Shown one piece after another: positions 18,207-27,167 of a stretch of DNA of 64,000 bases. Origin of the DNA: Blattabacterium cuenoti (GTDB taxonomy: Bacteria; Bacteroidota; Bacteroidia; Flavobacteriales; Blattabacteriaceae); assembly GCF_014251555.1 (NCBI RefSeq), contig NZ_CP059190.1, positions 205,377 to 269,376 of the forward strand, in the 5' to 3' direction. The position numbers and the translations under genes are program-made. The notes below the pieces were generated by a model. That model made no database searches, was not told the DNA's origin, and saw nothing but the letters and a program-made list of their open reading frames with translations. How positions within the stretch are numbered: the first letter of the stretch is position 1; each line of letters begins with the position of its first letter.

Positions 18207-18214
18207 CAAATATA
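18207..18214 (-). promoter_or_regulatory. Bacteroidota -7 box TATATTTG of the his operon
   Basis: Exact TAnnTTTG on the minus strand, about 75 bp upstream of hisG. It is followed by a short leader with a terminator-like hairpin. No clear -33 TTG is seen. Confidence 0.6.
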
Positions 18215-18286
18215 AAAACTATTTTGATTATTTTATAATTAACCTATAAGTCTCGTTTGCTAATAAATAAAAATTTACACAAAAAA

Positions 18287-19048
18287 ATGAAAATTATTAG
18301 TTATAATATAAATGGAATAAGATCTGGAATCAATAAAGGATTATCTGATTGGATTAAAAATAACAACCCAGATATTTTGTGTTTGCAAGAAATAAAAGCT
18401 TTTCCAAAACAAATAAATACCTGTATTTTTGATGAATTAGGATATAATCATTATTGGTTCCCTTCAATCAAAAAAGGATATAGTGGAGTAGGAATTTTAT
18501 GTAAAGAGAAACCTATTCATGTTGAGTACGGAATAGGATCTCCTTCTATTGATCAAGAAGGTAGGGTATTACGTGTAGATCTGAAAAGAATGTCAATAAT
18601 TAGTCTTTATCTTCCTTCAGGAAATAACATGAAAAAAAGATTGAGTTTTAAATTTTTTTTTATGAAAAAATTTTTTTCACATGTGAAAAAAATCATAAGT
18701 CAATTGAATAATCTCATTATTTGTGGTGATTATAATATTTGTCATCATGAAATAGATATTTATAATCCCATTAAAAACCAAGGGGTTTCAGGTTTTCTAC
18801 CAAAAGAAAGAGAATGGATGACTCATTTTATAGATTTAGGATTCATAGATAGTTTTAGAAACTGTGTTAAAGAAGCACATCATTATAGTTGGTGGAATTA
18901 TCGTTTTAATGCTAGAAAAAATAATAAAGGTTGGAGGATTGATTATGTTATGGTTAGCTCTTCTTTGAAAGAAAAAATTAGAAAAGCTTACTTATTGTCG
19001 GATATAAAGTTTTCCGATCATTGTCCTGCTGTATTAGAAATGACCTGA
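18287..19048 (+). CDS. xth: exodeoxyribonuclease III
   Basis: AP endonuclease / 3'-5' exonuclease of base-excision repair. The 253 residues contain ISYNINGIRSG, LQEIKAF, the catalytic CGDYNICHHEID, WRIDYVMVSSSL and the C-terminal FSDHCPAVLE. I start at ATG 18287; a TTG 30 bp upstream adds residues not typical of the family. The last 8 bp, including the stop, lie within the tRNA-Lys gene on the other strand. Confidence 0.94.
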   Translation: MKIISYNINGIRSGINKGLSDWIKNNNPDILCLQEIKAFPKQINTCIFDELGYNHYWFPSIKKGYSGVGILCKEKPIHVEYGIGSPSIDQEGRVLRVDLKRMSIISLYLPSGNNMKKRLSFKFFFMKKFFSHVKKIISQLNNLIICGDYNICHHEIDIYNPIKNQGVSGFLPKEREWMTHFIDLGFIDSFRNCVKEAHHYSWWNYRFNARKNNKGWRIDYVMVSSSLKEKIRKAYLLSDIKFSDHCPAVLEMT

Positions 19049-19113
19049 CTGGGATTCGAACCCAGGACCCTTACATTAAAAGTGTAATGCTCTACCAGCT
19101 GAGCTATCAGGTC
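19041..19113 (-). tRNA. tRNA-Lys (anticodon TTT)
   Basis: 73-nt cloverleaf on the minus strand. The acceptor stem is GACCTGA/TCAGGTC with discriminator A. The D arm has AGCTCAGCTGGTAGAGC, the anticodon loop is CTTTTAA with anticodon TTT, and the T arm is CTGGGTTCGAATCCCAG. CCA is not encoded. The 3' end overlaps the end of xth by 8 bp. Confidence 0.97.
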
Positions 19114-19138
19114 TTAATCAAAATAGTCATTGAAAAAA

Positions 19139-19146
19139 CAAATATA
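19139..19146 (-). promoter_or_regulatory. Bacteroidota -7 box TATATTTG upstream of tRNA-Lys
   Basis: Exact TAnnTTTG on the minus strand, 25 bp before the 5' end of tRNA-Lys. Spacing fits a short 5' extension removed by RNase P. Confidence 0.55.
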
Positions 19147-19164
19147 CTATAAATTTATTTTTTT

Positions 19165-19680
19165 ATGAAAATCACTTTAATAGGATACATGGGATGTGGA
19201 AAAACTTCTATAGGAAAAAGATTGTCTAAGGAAATAAATTTTGATTTCTATGATTTAGATGCTATTCTTGTTGAAAGTAAAAAAGAGTCAATTTATAATC
19301 TTTTTAAAAAAAAAGGAGAACTATTTTTTAGAAAAAAAGAACATTTGATGCTAAAAAAAGTTTTAAAAAAGAAAGATGAATATGTTTTATCCGTTGGAGG
19401 AGGAACACCTTGTTTTTATAACAATATTTATTTGTTGAATAAATATTCAAAAACATTTTATTTAAAAACAAATAGTTATACTCTATTTAAAAGATTATTT
19501 TTAGAAAAAAATACAAGACCTTTGATTGCTCATTTATCAAAAAATGAACTGTTTCAATTTATTATGAAGCATTTGTCACAAAGAATTTATTTCTATGAAA
19601 AATCTTATGAAAAAATTAATGCAAGTGAAAAATCTAAAAATGATATAGTTAAAGAAATTATTAAATGTATCAGAAAATGA
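19165..19680 (+). CDS. aroK: shikimate kinase
   Basis: ATP-dependent phosphorylation of shikimate, the fifth step to chorismate. The 171-residue product has a Walker A loop LIGYMGCGKTSIGKRL, substrate-binding FYDLDAIL and FRKKEH, SVGGGTPC, and the lid arginine in KNTRPL. Length is typical. Together with aroA at 43-44 kb it feeds the trp operon. Confidence 0.96.
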   Translation: MKITLIGYMGCGKTSIGKRLSKEINFDFYDLDAILVESKKESIYNLFKKKGELFFRKKEHLMLKKVLKKKDEYVLSVGGGTPCFYNNIYLLNKYSKTFYLKTNSYTLFKRLFLEKNTRPLIAHLSKNELFQFIMKHLSQRIYFYEKSYEKINASEKSKNDIVKEIIKCIRK

Positions 19681-21011
19681 TAACATATGATCATGTTTTT
19701 CTAGAAAAAATTAGAAAATATTTTTCATTTCAAACAAAAAAAAAAGTATGTGTAGCTGTAAGTGGAGGATTAGACAGTATGGTTCTCATTAATGTGTTAC
19801 TTTATCTTTCTAACATTGAATTAGAAGCAGCTCATTGTAATTTCACGCTAAGAAATAAAGAATCTAATGAAGATGAAGTTTTTATAAGAAACTTTTGCAA
19901 GAAAAAAAGTATCATATGTCATGTTAAAAAATTTGATACTTTGAATTTTTCTAAAAAAAATAAGTTATCTATACAAATGGCTGCCAGAAAACTTAGATAT
20001 GATTGGTTTTCTGAATTATTAAAAAAAAATTCGTATGAGTACATAGTGTTAGCACATCATCTTAATGATTCTATAGAAACTTTTTTACTAAACATTTTGA
20101 GAGGAACTGGAATTAAAGGATTGTTAGGTATTCCAAAAAAAAATGAAAAATTCATACGTCCTCTTTCTTATTTCACTAAAAAAGAAATTCTACATTATGC
20201 TAAAATCAAAAATATAAAATGGAGATCGGATAGCAGTAATCAAGAAACTAAATATTTGAGAAATCAGATTCGTTTAATTTTGTCCCAATTTTCCTCTTTT
20301 TCATCTTTTTTTTATAAGGGCTTTAAAAAAACCATAGATTATCTAAATGATGAAAATTTTTTAATAGAAGAAAAAATAAAAAAAGTATATCATGAAATTA
20401 CAGTGGAAAAAAAAAATGATCCATTTTTTTGGAAAATACAATGTCAGAAAATAAAAAAATTGAAACCTTTATCCTTTTATTTATTTAAATTATTTTCTCC
20501 ATATGGATTTAACGATGTCAACAGTCTAAAATATCTTATTGATGCGCAATCGGGAAAGCAACTTATATCAAAAAAATATCGTATTATTAAAAATAGAAAT
20601 AATTGGATTTTAGTTTCCAGTGAATTCTTATTAGAAAATAAAAATAAAACTTATGTGATACAGGATCTAAAAAATGTTTATCAGATTCCTTTCCCCATTG
20701 ATGTAAAATTTTTTTTTAATCCAAAAAAAGAAGATAGAGAAAAAATGTTTCTTGCAGATTTTGACAAAATTAAATTTCCATTGCTGTTAAGAACATGGAA
20801 AAAAGGTGACTTTTTTTTTCCATTCAAAATGAAAGGGAAAAAAAAATTAAGTAAGTATTATAAAGAAAAAAAATTTTCTCTTTTAGAAAAGGAACAAACA
20901 TGGTTATTAATTAATGGAAATGGGGATATTATTTTGATTGTAGAAAATCGTTTAGATGATAGATTTAAGGTAACAGAAAAAACGAAAAAAATATTAGGCA
21001 TAAAAATATAA
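19677..21011 (+). CDS. tilS: tRNA(Ile)-lysidine synthase
   Basis: Modifies C34 of tRNA-Ile(CAU) to lysidine so that it reads AUA, a heavily used codon in this AT-rich genome. The N-terminal PP-loop ATPase has VAVSGGLDSMVL; EAAHCNF, VLAHHLNDSIETFLLN and GIKGLLGIP follow. The C-terminal substrate-binding domain (from about residue 340) has LLRTWKKGDFFFP. The start is placed at ATG 19677, a 4-bp ATGA overlap with aroK, giving 444 residues; ATG 19665 is in frame but lies deeper in aroK. Long poly-A tracts run through the gene. Confidence 0.93.
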   Translation: MITYDHVFLEKIRKYFSFQTKKKVCVAVSGGLDSMVLINVLLYLSNIELEAAHCNFTLRNKESNEDEVFIRNFCKKKSIICHVKKFDTLNFSKKNKLSIQMAARKLRYDWFSELLKKNSYEYIVLAHHLNDSIETFLLNILRGTGIKGLLGIPKKNEKFIRPLSYFTKKEILHYAKIKNIKWRSDSSNQETKYLRNQIRLILSQFSSFSSFFYKGFKKTIDYLNDENFLIEEKIKKVYHEITVEKKNDPFFWKIQCQKIKKLKPLSFYLFKLFSPYGFNDVNSLKYLIDAQSGKQLISKKYRIIKNRNNWILVSSEFLLENKNKTYVIQDLKNVYQIPFPIDVKFFFNPKKEDREKMFLADFDKIKFPLLLRTWKKGDFFFPFKMKGKKKLSKYYKEKKFSLLEKEQTWLLINGNGDIILIVENRLDDRFKVTEKTKKILGIKI

Positions 21012-21057
21012 TTGAGTTATTGCCTATTAGTCTTACAATTTCAATTAGTATTTTTTT

Positions 21058-21065
21058 TAATTTTG
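21058..21065 (+). promoter_or_regulatory. possible -7 box TAATTTTG upstream of serC
   Basis: Matches TAnnTTTG, 23 bp before the serC ATG in the intergenic gap after tilS. The motif is short and the gap AT-rich, so chance is a real possibility. Confidence 0.35.
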
Positions 21066-21088
21066 AAAAGAATTAGTTTGTTCTATTT

Positions 21089-22156
21089 ATGAAAATACAT
21101 AATTTCAATGCAGGCCCTTCTATTTTACCCAAAGAAGTTGTCAGAAAATCAGCTCAATCTGTAATTGATTTTAATGGGACCGGTTTATCTTTACTTGAGA
21201 TTTCTCATAGAAGTATAGACTTTTTAGAAATAATAGAAAAAACTACTTGTTTAGTAAAACAAGTGATGAATTTAAATGATGAATATGCTATTTTATTTCT
21301 TCAAGGAGGAGCTTCATTGCAATTTTCAATGGTTCCATATAATTTAATGGGTCAAGAAGCGGCTTATTTAGATACAGGATTTTGGGCCAATAATGCTATC
21401 AAGGAAGCAAAAAAATTTGGAAAAGTAAAAATTTTATTTTCCGGAAAAGATCAAAACTATACACATATACCAAAAAATTATCAAATTCCATATCATGTAG
21501 ATTATTTTCATTGCACATCTAATAATACAATTGTTGGAACTCAAATGAAAATATTTCCTAAAACATCTGTTCCAATAGTTTGTGATATGTCTTCCGATAT
21601 TTTTAGTAGGGAATTAAATTTTTGCCAATTCAGTTTAATTTATGCTTCTGCACAAAAAAACGTAAGTTCTGCTGGAATGACTATTGTGATAGTGAAAAAA
21701 GATATTTTAGGAAAAATAAAAAAAAACATTCCTTCTTATATGGATTATAAAATTCATATACAAAATAAAAGCATTTTAAATACTCCAAACGTTTTTTCTA
21801 TTTATACTTCCATGTTAACTTTGGAATGGATTCAAAATAAAGGAGGTCTTTCTATTTTAGAAATAGAAAATGAACATAAAGCTAAATTGTTATATGATGA
21901 AATAGATAAAAATAATTTATTTGAAAATAAAATACATAAAGAAGATCGTTCTAATATGAATGTTTCCTTTTTTTTAAAGGATCAAAAATTAGAAAAAGAA
22001 TTTAATAGAATGTGGATAAAAGAAAATATTGTTGGACTAGATGGACATAGATTTTTAGGAGGATATAGAGCCAGCATATACAATGCCCTTCCGTTGAAAA
22101 GTGTTCAATTTTTAATTGAAATCATGAAAGAATTCGAAAGAAAATTTTCGTCATGA
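21089..22156 (+). CDS. serC: phosphoserine aminotransferase
   Basis: PLP enzyme converting 3-phosphohydroxypyruvate and glutamate to phosphoserine. It starts HNFNAGPSILPKEV and has the substrate loop ISHRSIDF, FLQGGASLQF, the PLP lysine in YASAQKNVSSAG, and GGYRASIYNALP near the C-terminus. The 355 residues are the usual length. It overlaps the downstream YggS-type gene by 4 bp. Serine is needed as TrpB co-substrate and for C1 units. Confidence 0.97.
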   Translation: MKIHNFNAGPSILPKEVVRKSAQSVIDFNGTGLSLLEISHRSIDFLEIIEKTTCLVKQVMNLNDEYAILFLQGGASLQFSMVPYNLMGQEAAYLDTGFWANNAIKEAKKFGKVKILFSGKDQNYTHIPKNYQIPYHVDYFHCTSNNTIVGTQMKIFPKTSVPIVCDMSSDIFSRELNFCQFSLIYASAQKNVSSAGMTIVIVKKDILGKIKKNIPSYMDYKIHIQNKSILNTPNVFSIYTSMLTLEWIQNKGGLSILEIENEHKAKLLYDEIDKNNLFENKIHKEDRSNMNVSFFLKDQKLEKEFNRMWIKENIVGLDGHRFLGGYRASIYNALPLKSVQFLIEIMKEFERKFSS

Positions 22157-22803
22157 TAGAAAATAGATTTTTTTCCATAAAAAAATTGATTCCAAAAAAC
22201 ATAAAAATTTTAGCAGTATCTAAGAATCAAAATATCTCTTCCATAGAAAAATTATACAAATTAGGACATAGAGATTTTGGAGAAAATTATGTTAAAGAAA
22301 TGATGGAAAAATATAAAAAATTGCCTAAAGATATTCATTGGCATATGATTGGAAGAATTCAAAACAATAAATTAAAATATATAATACCTTTTATTCATTT
22401 AATTCATAGTGTTCAAAAATTAGAACAAATTCAAACAATCAATAAAATTGCGTTAAAATATAATAGAATTATTAATTGTCTTTTGCAAATAAAAATTTGT
22501 AACGAAAAAAGTAAATCGGGAATAACCGATCAAGAAGCCTGTAATATATTGGAAAATACAATTTATAAATCGATGAATAACGTAAAAATAATAGGAATAA
22601 TGGGAATGGCTTCTTTTCAAGAACTTACAAAAGTTTACAATGAGTTTTCGTATTTACGTAAATTATATAATGAGTACAAAAAAAAATATGGCCATCATAT
22701 ACTTTCTATGGGTATGAGTAGAGATTATAACATAGCAATAAAATATGGAAGTACGATTGTTCGATTAGGAACCTCTCTTTTTGGAGAAAGAACTATTCTC
22801 TAA
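22153..22803 (+). CDS. YggS/PLPBP family pyridoxal-phosphate homeostasis protein
   Basis: Single-domain fold-III PLP-binding protein thought to buffer free PLP; no enzymatic activity is established for the family. The PLP lysine is in ILAVSKNQ. FGENYVKEM, HWHMIGRIQNNK, SMGMSRDYNIAIKYGSTIVRLGTSLFG and KSGI are the family signatures. The 216 residues are slightly shorter than the usual ~225-235. It is translationally coupled to serC and overlaps the convergent trpA by 11 bp. Confidence 0.92.
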   Translation: MIENRFFSIKKLIPKNIKILAVSKNQNISSIEKLYKLGHRDFGENYVKEMMEKYKKLPKDIHWHMIGRIQNNKLKYIIPFIHLIHSVQKLEQIQTINKIALKYNRIINCLLQIKICNEKSKSGITDQEACNILENTIYKSMNNVKIIGIMGMASFQELTKVYNEFSYLRKLYNEYKKKYGHHILSMGMSRDYNIAIKYGSTIVRLGTSLFGERTIL

Positions 22804-23566
22804 TAGATTTTATATATTTTTTAATGCTTTCTTCCAATTGATTTTCATTTAATGATTGAATAAAAGAACTTCCGATAATTCCTCCATTTGCGTATTGACA
22901 TGATAAATCAAAAGTTTCTTTATCCTTTATTCCAAAACCAATTAATTTAGGAACATTTATAGACAATTTTTTTATGCGTTTAAAAAAAGATATTTGTTCT
23001 TCGCCAAAAAAATCATTAACTTTTCCTGTTGTTGAATTGGAAGAAACCAAATATAAAAAACCATCAGTCATTCTGCTTAACATAGAAACTCTAGATGAAT
23101 CCGTTTGTGAAGTAATCAAAAATATCATTGATAATAAATATTTTTTAAATAGATTTTGGTATTTTTCCATAAAACAATCAACAGGAAGATCTGGAAGAAT
23201 TAATCCAGAGATACCTGATTCATTACATTTTTTTAAAAATTTTTCTTCTCCAAACTTGTAAAATTGATTATAATACCCCATAAGAATAATAGGTATTTTT
23301 ATTTCTTCTTTGAATTGTTCTATTTGAGAAAATAATAAAGAAACATTCATTCCGTTATTCAATGAAATTTGATTACTTTTTTGAATAATCATTCCATCTG
23401 CTAAAGGATCAGAATAAGGAATACCTATTTCTATTAAATCAACAGGAAGATCCTGCAATATTTTTATTATTTTTACAGTGCTATTCTTATTAGGAAATCC
23501 AGCTGTAAAATAAATGCATAATATGTTCTCATTTTTATTTCTAAATAAATTATGTATTTTGTTCAT
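22793..23566 (-). CDS. trpA: tryptophan synthase alpha chain
   Basis: Cleaves indole-3-glycerol phosphate to indole and glyceraldehyde-3-phosphate and channels indole to TrpB. Catalytic Glu and Asp are in LIEIGIPYSDPLADG. LILPDLPVD, YLVSSNSTTGK and GFGIKDKET are present. The 257-residue length is normal. It is the last gene of the trp operon, with a 4-bp overlap with trpB. Confidence 0.97.
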   Translation of the reverse strand: MNKIHNLFRNKNENILCIYFTAGFPNKNSTVKIIKILQDLPVDLIEIGIPYSDPLADGMIIQKSNQISLNNGMNVSLLFSQIEQFKEEIKIPIILMGYYNQFYKFGEEKFLKKCNESGISGLILPDLPVDCFMEKYQNLFKKYLLSMIFLITSQTDSSRVSMLSRMTDGFLYLVSSNSTTGKVNDFFGEEQISFFKRIKKLSINVPKLIGFGIKDKETFDLSCQYANGGIIGSSFIQSLNENQLEESIKKYIKSIRE

Positions 23567-24753
23567 TTTCTTGAAAATTTGGTAAAAAATTTATCGTAAA
23601 CATTGATATCTTTATCCCCTCTACCAGATAGAGTAACAACGACCACATCCATTTTTTTAAATGGGATGTTTTTTAGTGCAGCTAATGCATGAGAACTTTC
23701 TAAAGCCGGAATGATTCCTTCTAATCGGGTCAGTTCATATCCTGCTCGCAAAGCTTCTTCATCCGTAGAATGTAAAAAATTAACACGTTTTTTTACAAAA
23801 AGATTAGCAAACATAGGTCCTATTCCCGGATAATCTAATCCAGGAGATATTGAATGAGCAGGAATAACTTGACCATCTTCATCTTGTAAAAGCATTGTCA
23901 TACTTCCATGTAATATTCCTTTAGATCCACAGTGAATAGCTGCAGCTGTTTTTTTTGTTTTTATACCTAATCCTGCAGCTTCCACTGCTACAAGATTCAC
24001 TGAATCATTATCCAAAAAATGATAAAAAGATCCTGCAGCATTACTTCCACCTCCTATACAAGCAACTACATAATTAGGAAAAGAAGTTCCTTCTTTTTCT
24101 TTTAACTGCATTTTAATTTCTTCACTAATAATAGACTGAATATCTGCAACCATTTGAGGATAAGGATGAGGACCAACTGTAGAACCTATTAAATAATAAC
24201 TTTCTGGATGATTAATCCAATAACGAATAGCTTCGTTAACCGCATCTTTTAACGTTTTATCTCCACTAGAGACAGGAATAACTTCGGCTCCAAGAGATTT
24301 CATTCTAAGAACATTAGAATATTGACGATGGATATCCGTTTCTCCCATAAAAATAATACATTTTAAATCCATTAACGCACAAGTAGTAGCAGTAGCTACT
24401 CCATGTTGTCCAGCTCCTGTTTCAGCAATAATCTTTTTTTTACCCAATTTTTTTGCCAATAACGCTTGACCTATAGTATTGTTAATTTTATGCGATCCTG
24501 TGTAATTTAGATCTTCTCTTTTGAGATAAATCTTAGCTTGATATTTATCAGAATATTTTTTGCAAAAAAATAAAGGTGTTGGTCTTCCTGCATAATTTTT
24601 TAGTGTTTCTTTGTACGATTTCTGAAATTCAAAACTTGTAATAAATTTTTTATATTTATTCTGTAATTCTGTTATATTACGATGCAACATTTCAGGAATA
24701 AAAGCCCCTCCGAATTCTCCATAATATCCATTTTTATCAACAAAATATTTCAT
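23563..24753 (-). CDS. trpB: tryptophan synthase beta chain
   Basis: PLP enzyme condensing indole with serine. The 396 residues start YFVDKNGYYGEFGGAFIPEML. GRPTPLFF is followed by the PLP lysine in GSHKINNTIGQALLAKKLGK, the catalytic Glu in AETGAGQHGVATAT, CIGGGSNAAG for the phosphate, and TLSGRGDKD. Standard length, overlapping both neighbours by 4 bp. Confidence 0.98.
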   Translation of the reverse strand: MKYFVDKNGYYGEFGGAFIPEMLHRNITELQNKYKKFITSFEFQKSYKETLKNYAGRPTPLFFCKKYSDKYQAKIYLKREDLNYTGSHKINNTIGQALLAKKLGKKKIIAETGAGQHGVATATTCALMDLKCIIFMGETDIHRQYSNVLRMKSLGAEVIPVSSGDKTLKDAVNEAIRYWINHPESYYLIGSTVGPHPYPQMVADIQSIISEEIKMQLKEKEGTSFPNYVVACIGGGSNAAGSFYHFLDNDSVNLVAVEAAGLGIKTKKTAAAIHCGSKGILHGSMTMLLQDEDGQVIPAHSISPGLDYPGIGPMFANLFVKKRVNFLHSTDEEALRAGYELTRLEGIIPALESSHALAALKNIPFKKMDVVVVTLSGRGDKDINVYDKFFTKFSRK

Positions 24754-25376
24754 AATTCTCTTATTTTCTTTATAAAAGCATTTAATGCAATGTTATCTTT
24801 TTTTCCTGGTAAAATTTCAAATTGACTATTTACATCAACAGCGAACATTTTTGAATGTGAAAAATTTTTAATTTTATCAAAATCGTTTATTCCAATTCCT
24901 CCACTTAAAAAAAATGGAATTTCAAAACTATATTCATCAAGTTTTTTCCAACAAAATTTTCTTCCGCTCCCCCCATAGTTAATTGTATTATTATCAAATA
25001 GAAAATAAGTACAGAAAGGAATGTAATTTTCCATGTTTTTAAAAGAAAAAAAATCATCTATTCTAAAAGCTTTAATTAATTTTAATTTCTTTTTGAATAA
25101 TTTTTCACAATAAAAAGGACTTTCTGTCCCATGCAATTGAATAAAATCTAATTTATTTTTTTTACTTATTTCCAATACATTTTTTTCTGATTCATTCACA
25201 AAAACTCCAATTTTTAATATTTTTTTTTTTAGTTTTGGAATAAAAAAATCAAAACCTACAAATCGAGGTGAATTAGGATAAAATATAAATCCCATAAAAT
25301 CAGGTAGTAAATCGGAAATTTTTTGTATTTGAAATTTCATACCACATATTTTTATTTTTAATGATTTGTATTTCAT
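24750..25376 (-). CDS. trpF: phosphoribosylanthranilate isomerase
   Basis: Amadori isomerase in a TIM barrel. It shows KICGMKF, GFIFYPNSPRFVG, VFVNES, FIQLHGTESP and the phosphate loop FFLSGGIG. The 208 residues are typical. A 1-bp TAATG overlap joins it to trpC; the two remain separate genes rather than the fused trpCF of enterics. Confidence 0.94.
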   Translation of the reverse strand: MKYKSLKIKICGMKFQIQKISDLLPDFMGFIFYPNSPRFVGFDFFIPKLKKKILKIGVFVNESEKNVLEISKKNKLDFIQLHGTESPFYCEKLFKKKLKLIKAFRIDDFFSFKNMENYIPFCTYFLFDNNTINYGGSGRKFCWKKLDEYSFEIPFFLSGGIGINDFDKIKNFSHSKMFAVDVNSQFEILPGKKDNIALNAFIKKIREL

Positions 25377-26167
25377 TATGAATTGATTTCAAATAAAGAT
25401 TTTATAAAATTTTGACAAATCTTTCCAGGGTCTTTTTTTTTCATAAAATATTCTCCAATTAAAAAACCTTCAAATCCTTGTTTTCTTAATTCAAGAATAA
25501 GATTTACATTATCTATCCCACTCTCTGCTATTTTTATATAATTTTCAGGAATTTTTGAAGATAATTTTAAACAATTATCATAATCGACAATAAAAGTTTT
25601 CAAATCTCGATTGTTAATTCCCACAATATCTAATCCTTCTGTTATTTTATCAATTTCAAATTCATTATGTATTTCAATAATAGTTTCTAAATCAATGCTT
25701 TTCGCAAGTTTAGAAAAATTTTCTATTTGATTTTTAGAAAGAATCCCAGCAATCAACAAAATTACATCAGCTCCTATAGATTTAGATTCTATAATCTGAT
25801 ATTCATCTATAATAAAATCTTTCCTGAGTATAGGAATGGAAACTATAGAACGTGATTTTTCTAAATCTTCATTTTTTCCAGAAAAAAAATTTTGGTCTGT
25901 AAGAATAGATATTCCACTAGCTCCTGATGACTCATAATCTTTAACTACTTTTTCTACTGAAACTATGTTGTTTATAACTCCTTTGGATGGAGATTTGTAT
26001 TTAAATTCCGCAATAATACCAGTTTTGCTCTCTTTTAGGCTTTTCACCAAAGAAAAATTTTTTCTTTTAAAGAAAAAACTATTTTCTAATTCTTTTATAG
26101 GACGGAATATTCTGTTATTATAGACTTCTTTTCGTTTAACAGATACTATTTTTTCAAGAATATTCAT
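25376..26167 (-). CDS. trpC: indole-3-glycerol phosphate synthase
   Basis: Ring closure of CdRP to indole-glycerol phosphate. The 263-residue TIM barrel has IAEFKYKSPSKG, ISILTDQNFFSG, LRKDFIIDEYQI, VGINNRDLKTF and IAESGID. Length is typical. It overlaps trpD by 4 bp. Confidence 0.97.
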   Translation of the reverse strand: MNILEKIVSVKRKEVYNNRIFRPIKELENSFFFKRKNFSLVKSLKESKTGIIAEFKYKSPSKGVINNIVSVEKVVKDYESSGASGISILTDQNFFSGKNEDLEKSRSIVSIPILRKDFIIDEYQIIESKSIGADVILLIAGILSKNQIENFSKLAKSIDLETIIEIHNEFEIDKITEGLDIVGINNRDLKTFIVDYDNCLKLSSKIPENYIKIAESGIDNVNLILELRKQGFEGFLIGEYFMKKKDPGKICQNFIKSLFEINS

Positions 26168-27165
26168 AAGCTCAATAATTTTTTTAGAATATTCTTTGCT
26201 TTTCCACTTTTTAAAGATCGTTTTGCCTTATCATAATTATTCTCAAGACTATCCTGATTGAGTAAACTCAATGCAAACGTAGCATTTATCAAAACAACTT
26301 CATTTTGAGCTATAGTTCCTTCTCCTGATAAAACACTGATAAATATACGAATATTTTCTTCTGTATTTTTACCTCCTTTTAATTCATCAGGATTCACTTT
26401 AATCTTATTTTTATGACCTATTCCCAATTCTTCTACAGAATATAATTTTTCCCCTTTTGGAGTATAACATTTCATATCACTAGTAAGTGTTATTTCATCA
26501 TAACCGTCTAAGCTATGAATAATAGCATAATTACTTTTTGTATTTTGGTACATATAATAATAAATTCTGGCTAATTCTAAATTATGAACTCCTAATAATT
26601 GATTTTTCGGTTCTCCTGGATTGATAAGTGGACCAAGTGTATTAAAAACAGTTCTAATTCCTAATTCTTTTCTTTCTAAAGATAGAATATTTAAAACAGG
26701 ATGAAATATAGGTGCATGCAAATAACAAATTCCAACTTTATCCAATTGATTTTTTAAATTTTCTTCTTTATTAGTAAAATGATATCCTAACCCTTTTAAT
26801 AGATTTGAAGATCCAGTAATCGAGGAAGAACCAAAACTTCCATGTTTAATTACTTTTTCTCCTGCTCCTGCTACTATAAAACATGCTAAGGTAGAGATAT
26901 TAAAGGTATTTTTTCTGTCCCCACCTGTTCCTACTATATCAACAGCATTGAATTCTGTTAGATTTACTTTGATGCATAATTCCATTAATGCTTGTCTAAA
27001 ACCTGCTATTTCTTCTAATGTAGGAGTTCTCATGTTGTATATAGTAACTATAGCCACCGCTTGGGTTTTATTAATTTTTCCTTTCGATAATTCCATAATA
27101 AGATTCTTAGCCTCCTGTTTTGTTAAAGTTTTTTCTAAAAAAAGATTTTCTAATGTTTTTATCAT
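26164..27165 (-). CDS. trpD: anthranilate phosphoribosyltransferase
   Basis: Transfers phosphoribose from PRPP to anthranilate. The glycine-rich PRPP loop is IVGTGGDRKNTFNIST; KHGSFGSSSITGSSNLLKGLG and FNTLGPLINPG follow. I start at the ATG ending at 27165 (333 residues), 2 bp after the trpG stop. An ATG at 27186 would overlap trpG by 19 bp and adds residues outside the family. Confidence 0.95.
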   Translation of the reverse strand: MIKTLENLFLEKTLTKQEAKNLIMELSKGKINKTQAVAIVTIYNMRTPTLEEIAGFRQALMELCIKVNLTEFNAVDIVGTGGDRKNTFNISTLACFIVAGAGEKVIKHGSFGSSSITGSSNLLKGLGYHFTNKEENLKNQLDKVGICYLHAPIFHPVLNILSLERKELGIRTVFNTLGPLINPGEPKNQLLGVHNLELARIYYYMYQNTKSNYAIIHSLDGYDEITLTSDMKCYTPKGEKLYSVEELGIGHKNKIKVNPDELKGGKNTEENIRIFISVLSGEGTIAQNEVVLINATFALSLLNQDSLENNYDKAKRSLKSGKAKNILKKLLSL

Positions 27166-27167
27166 AT

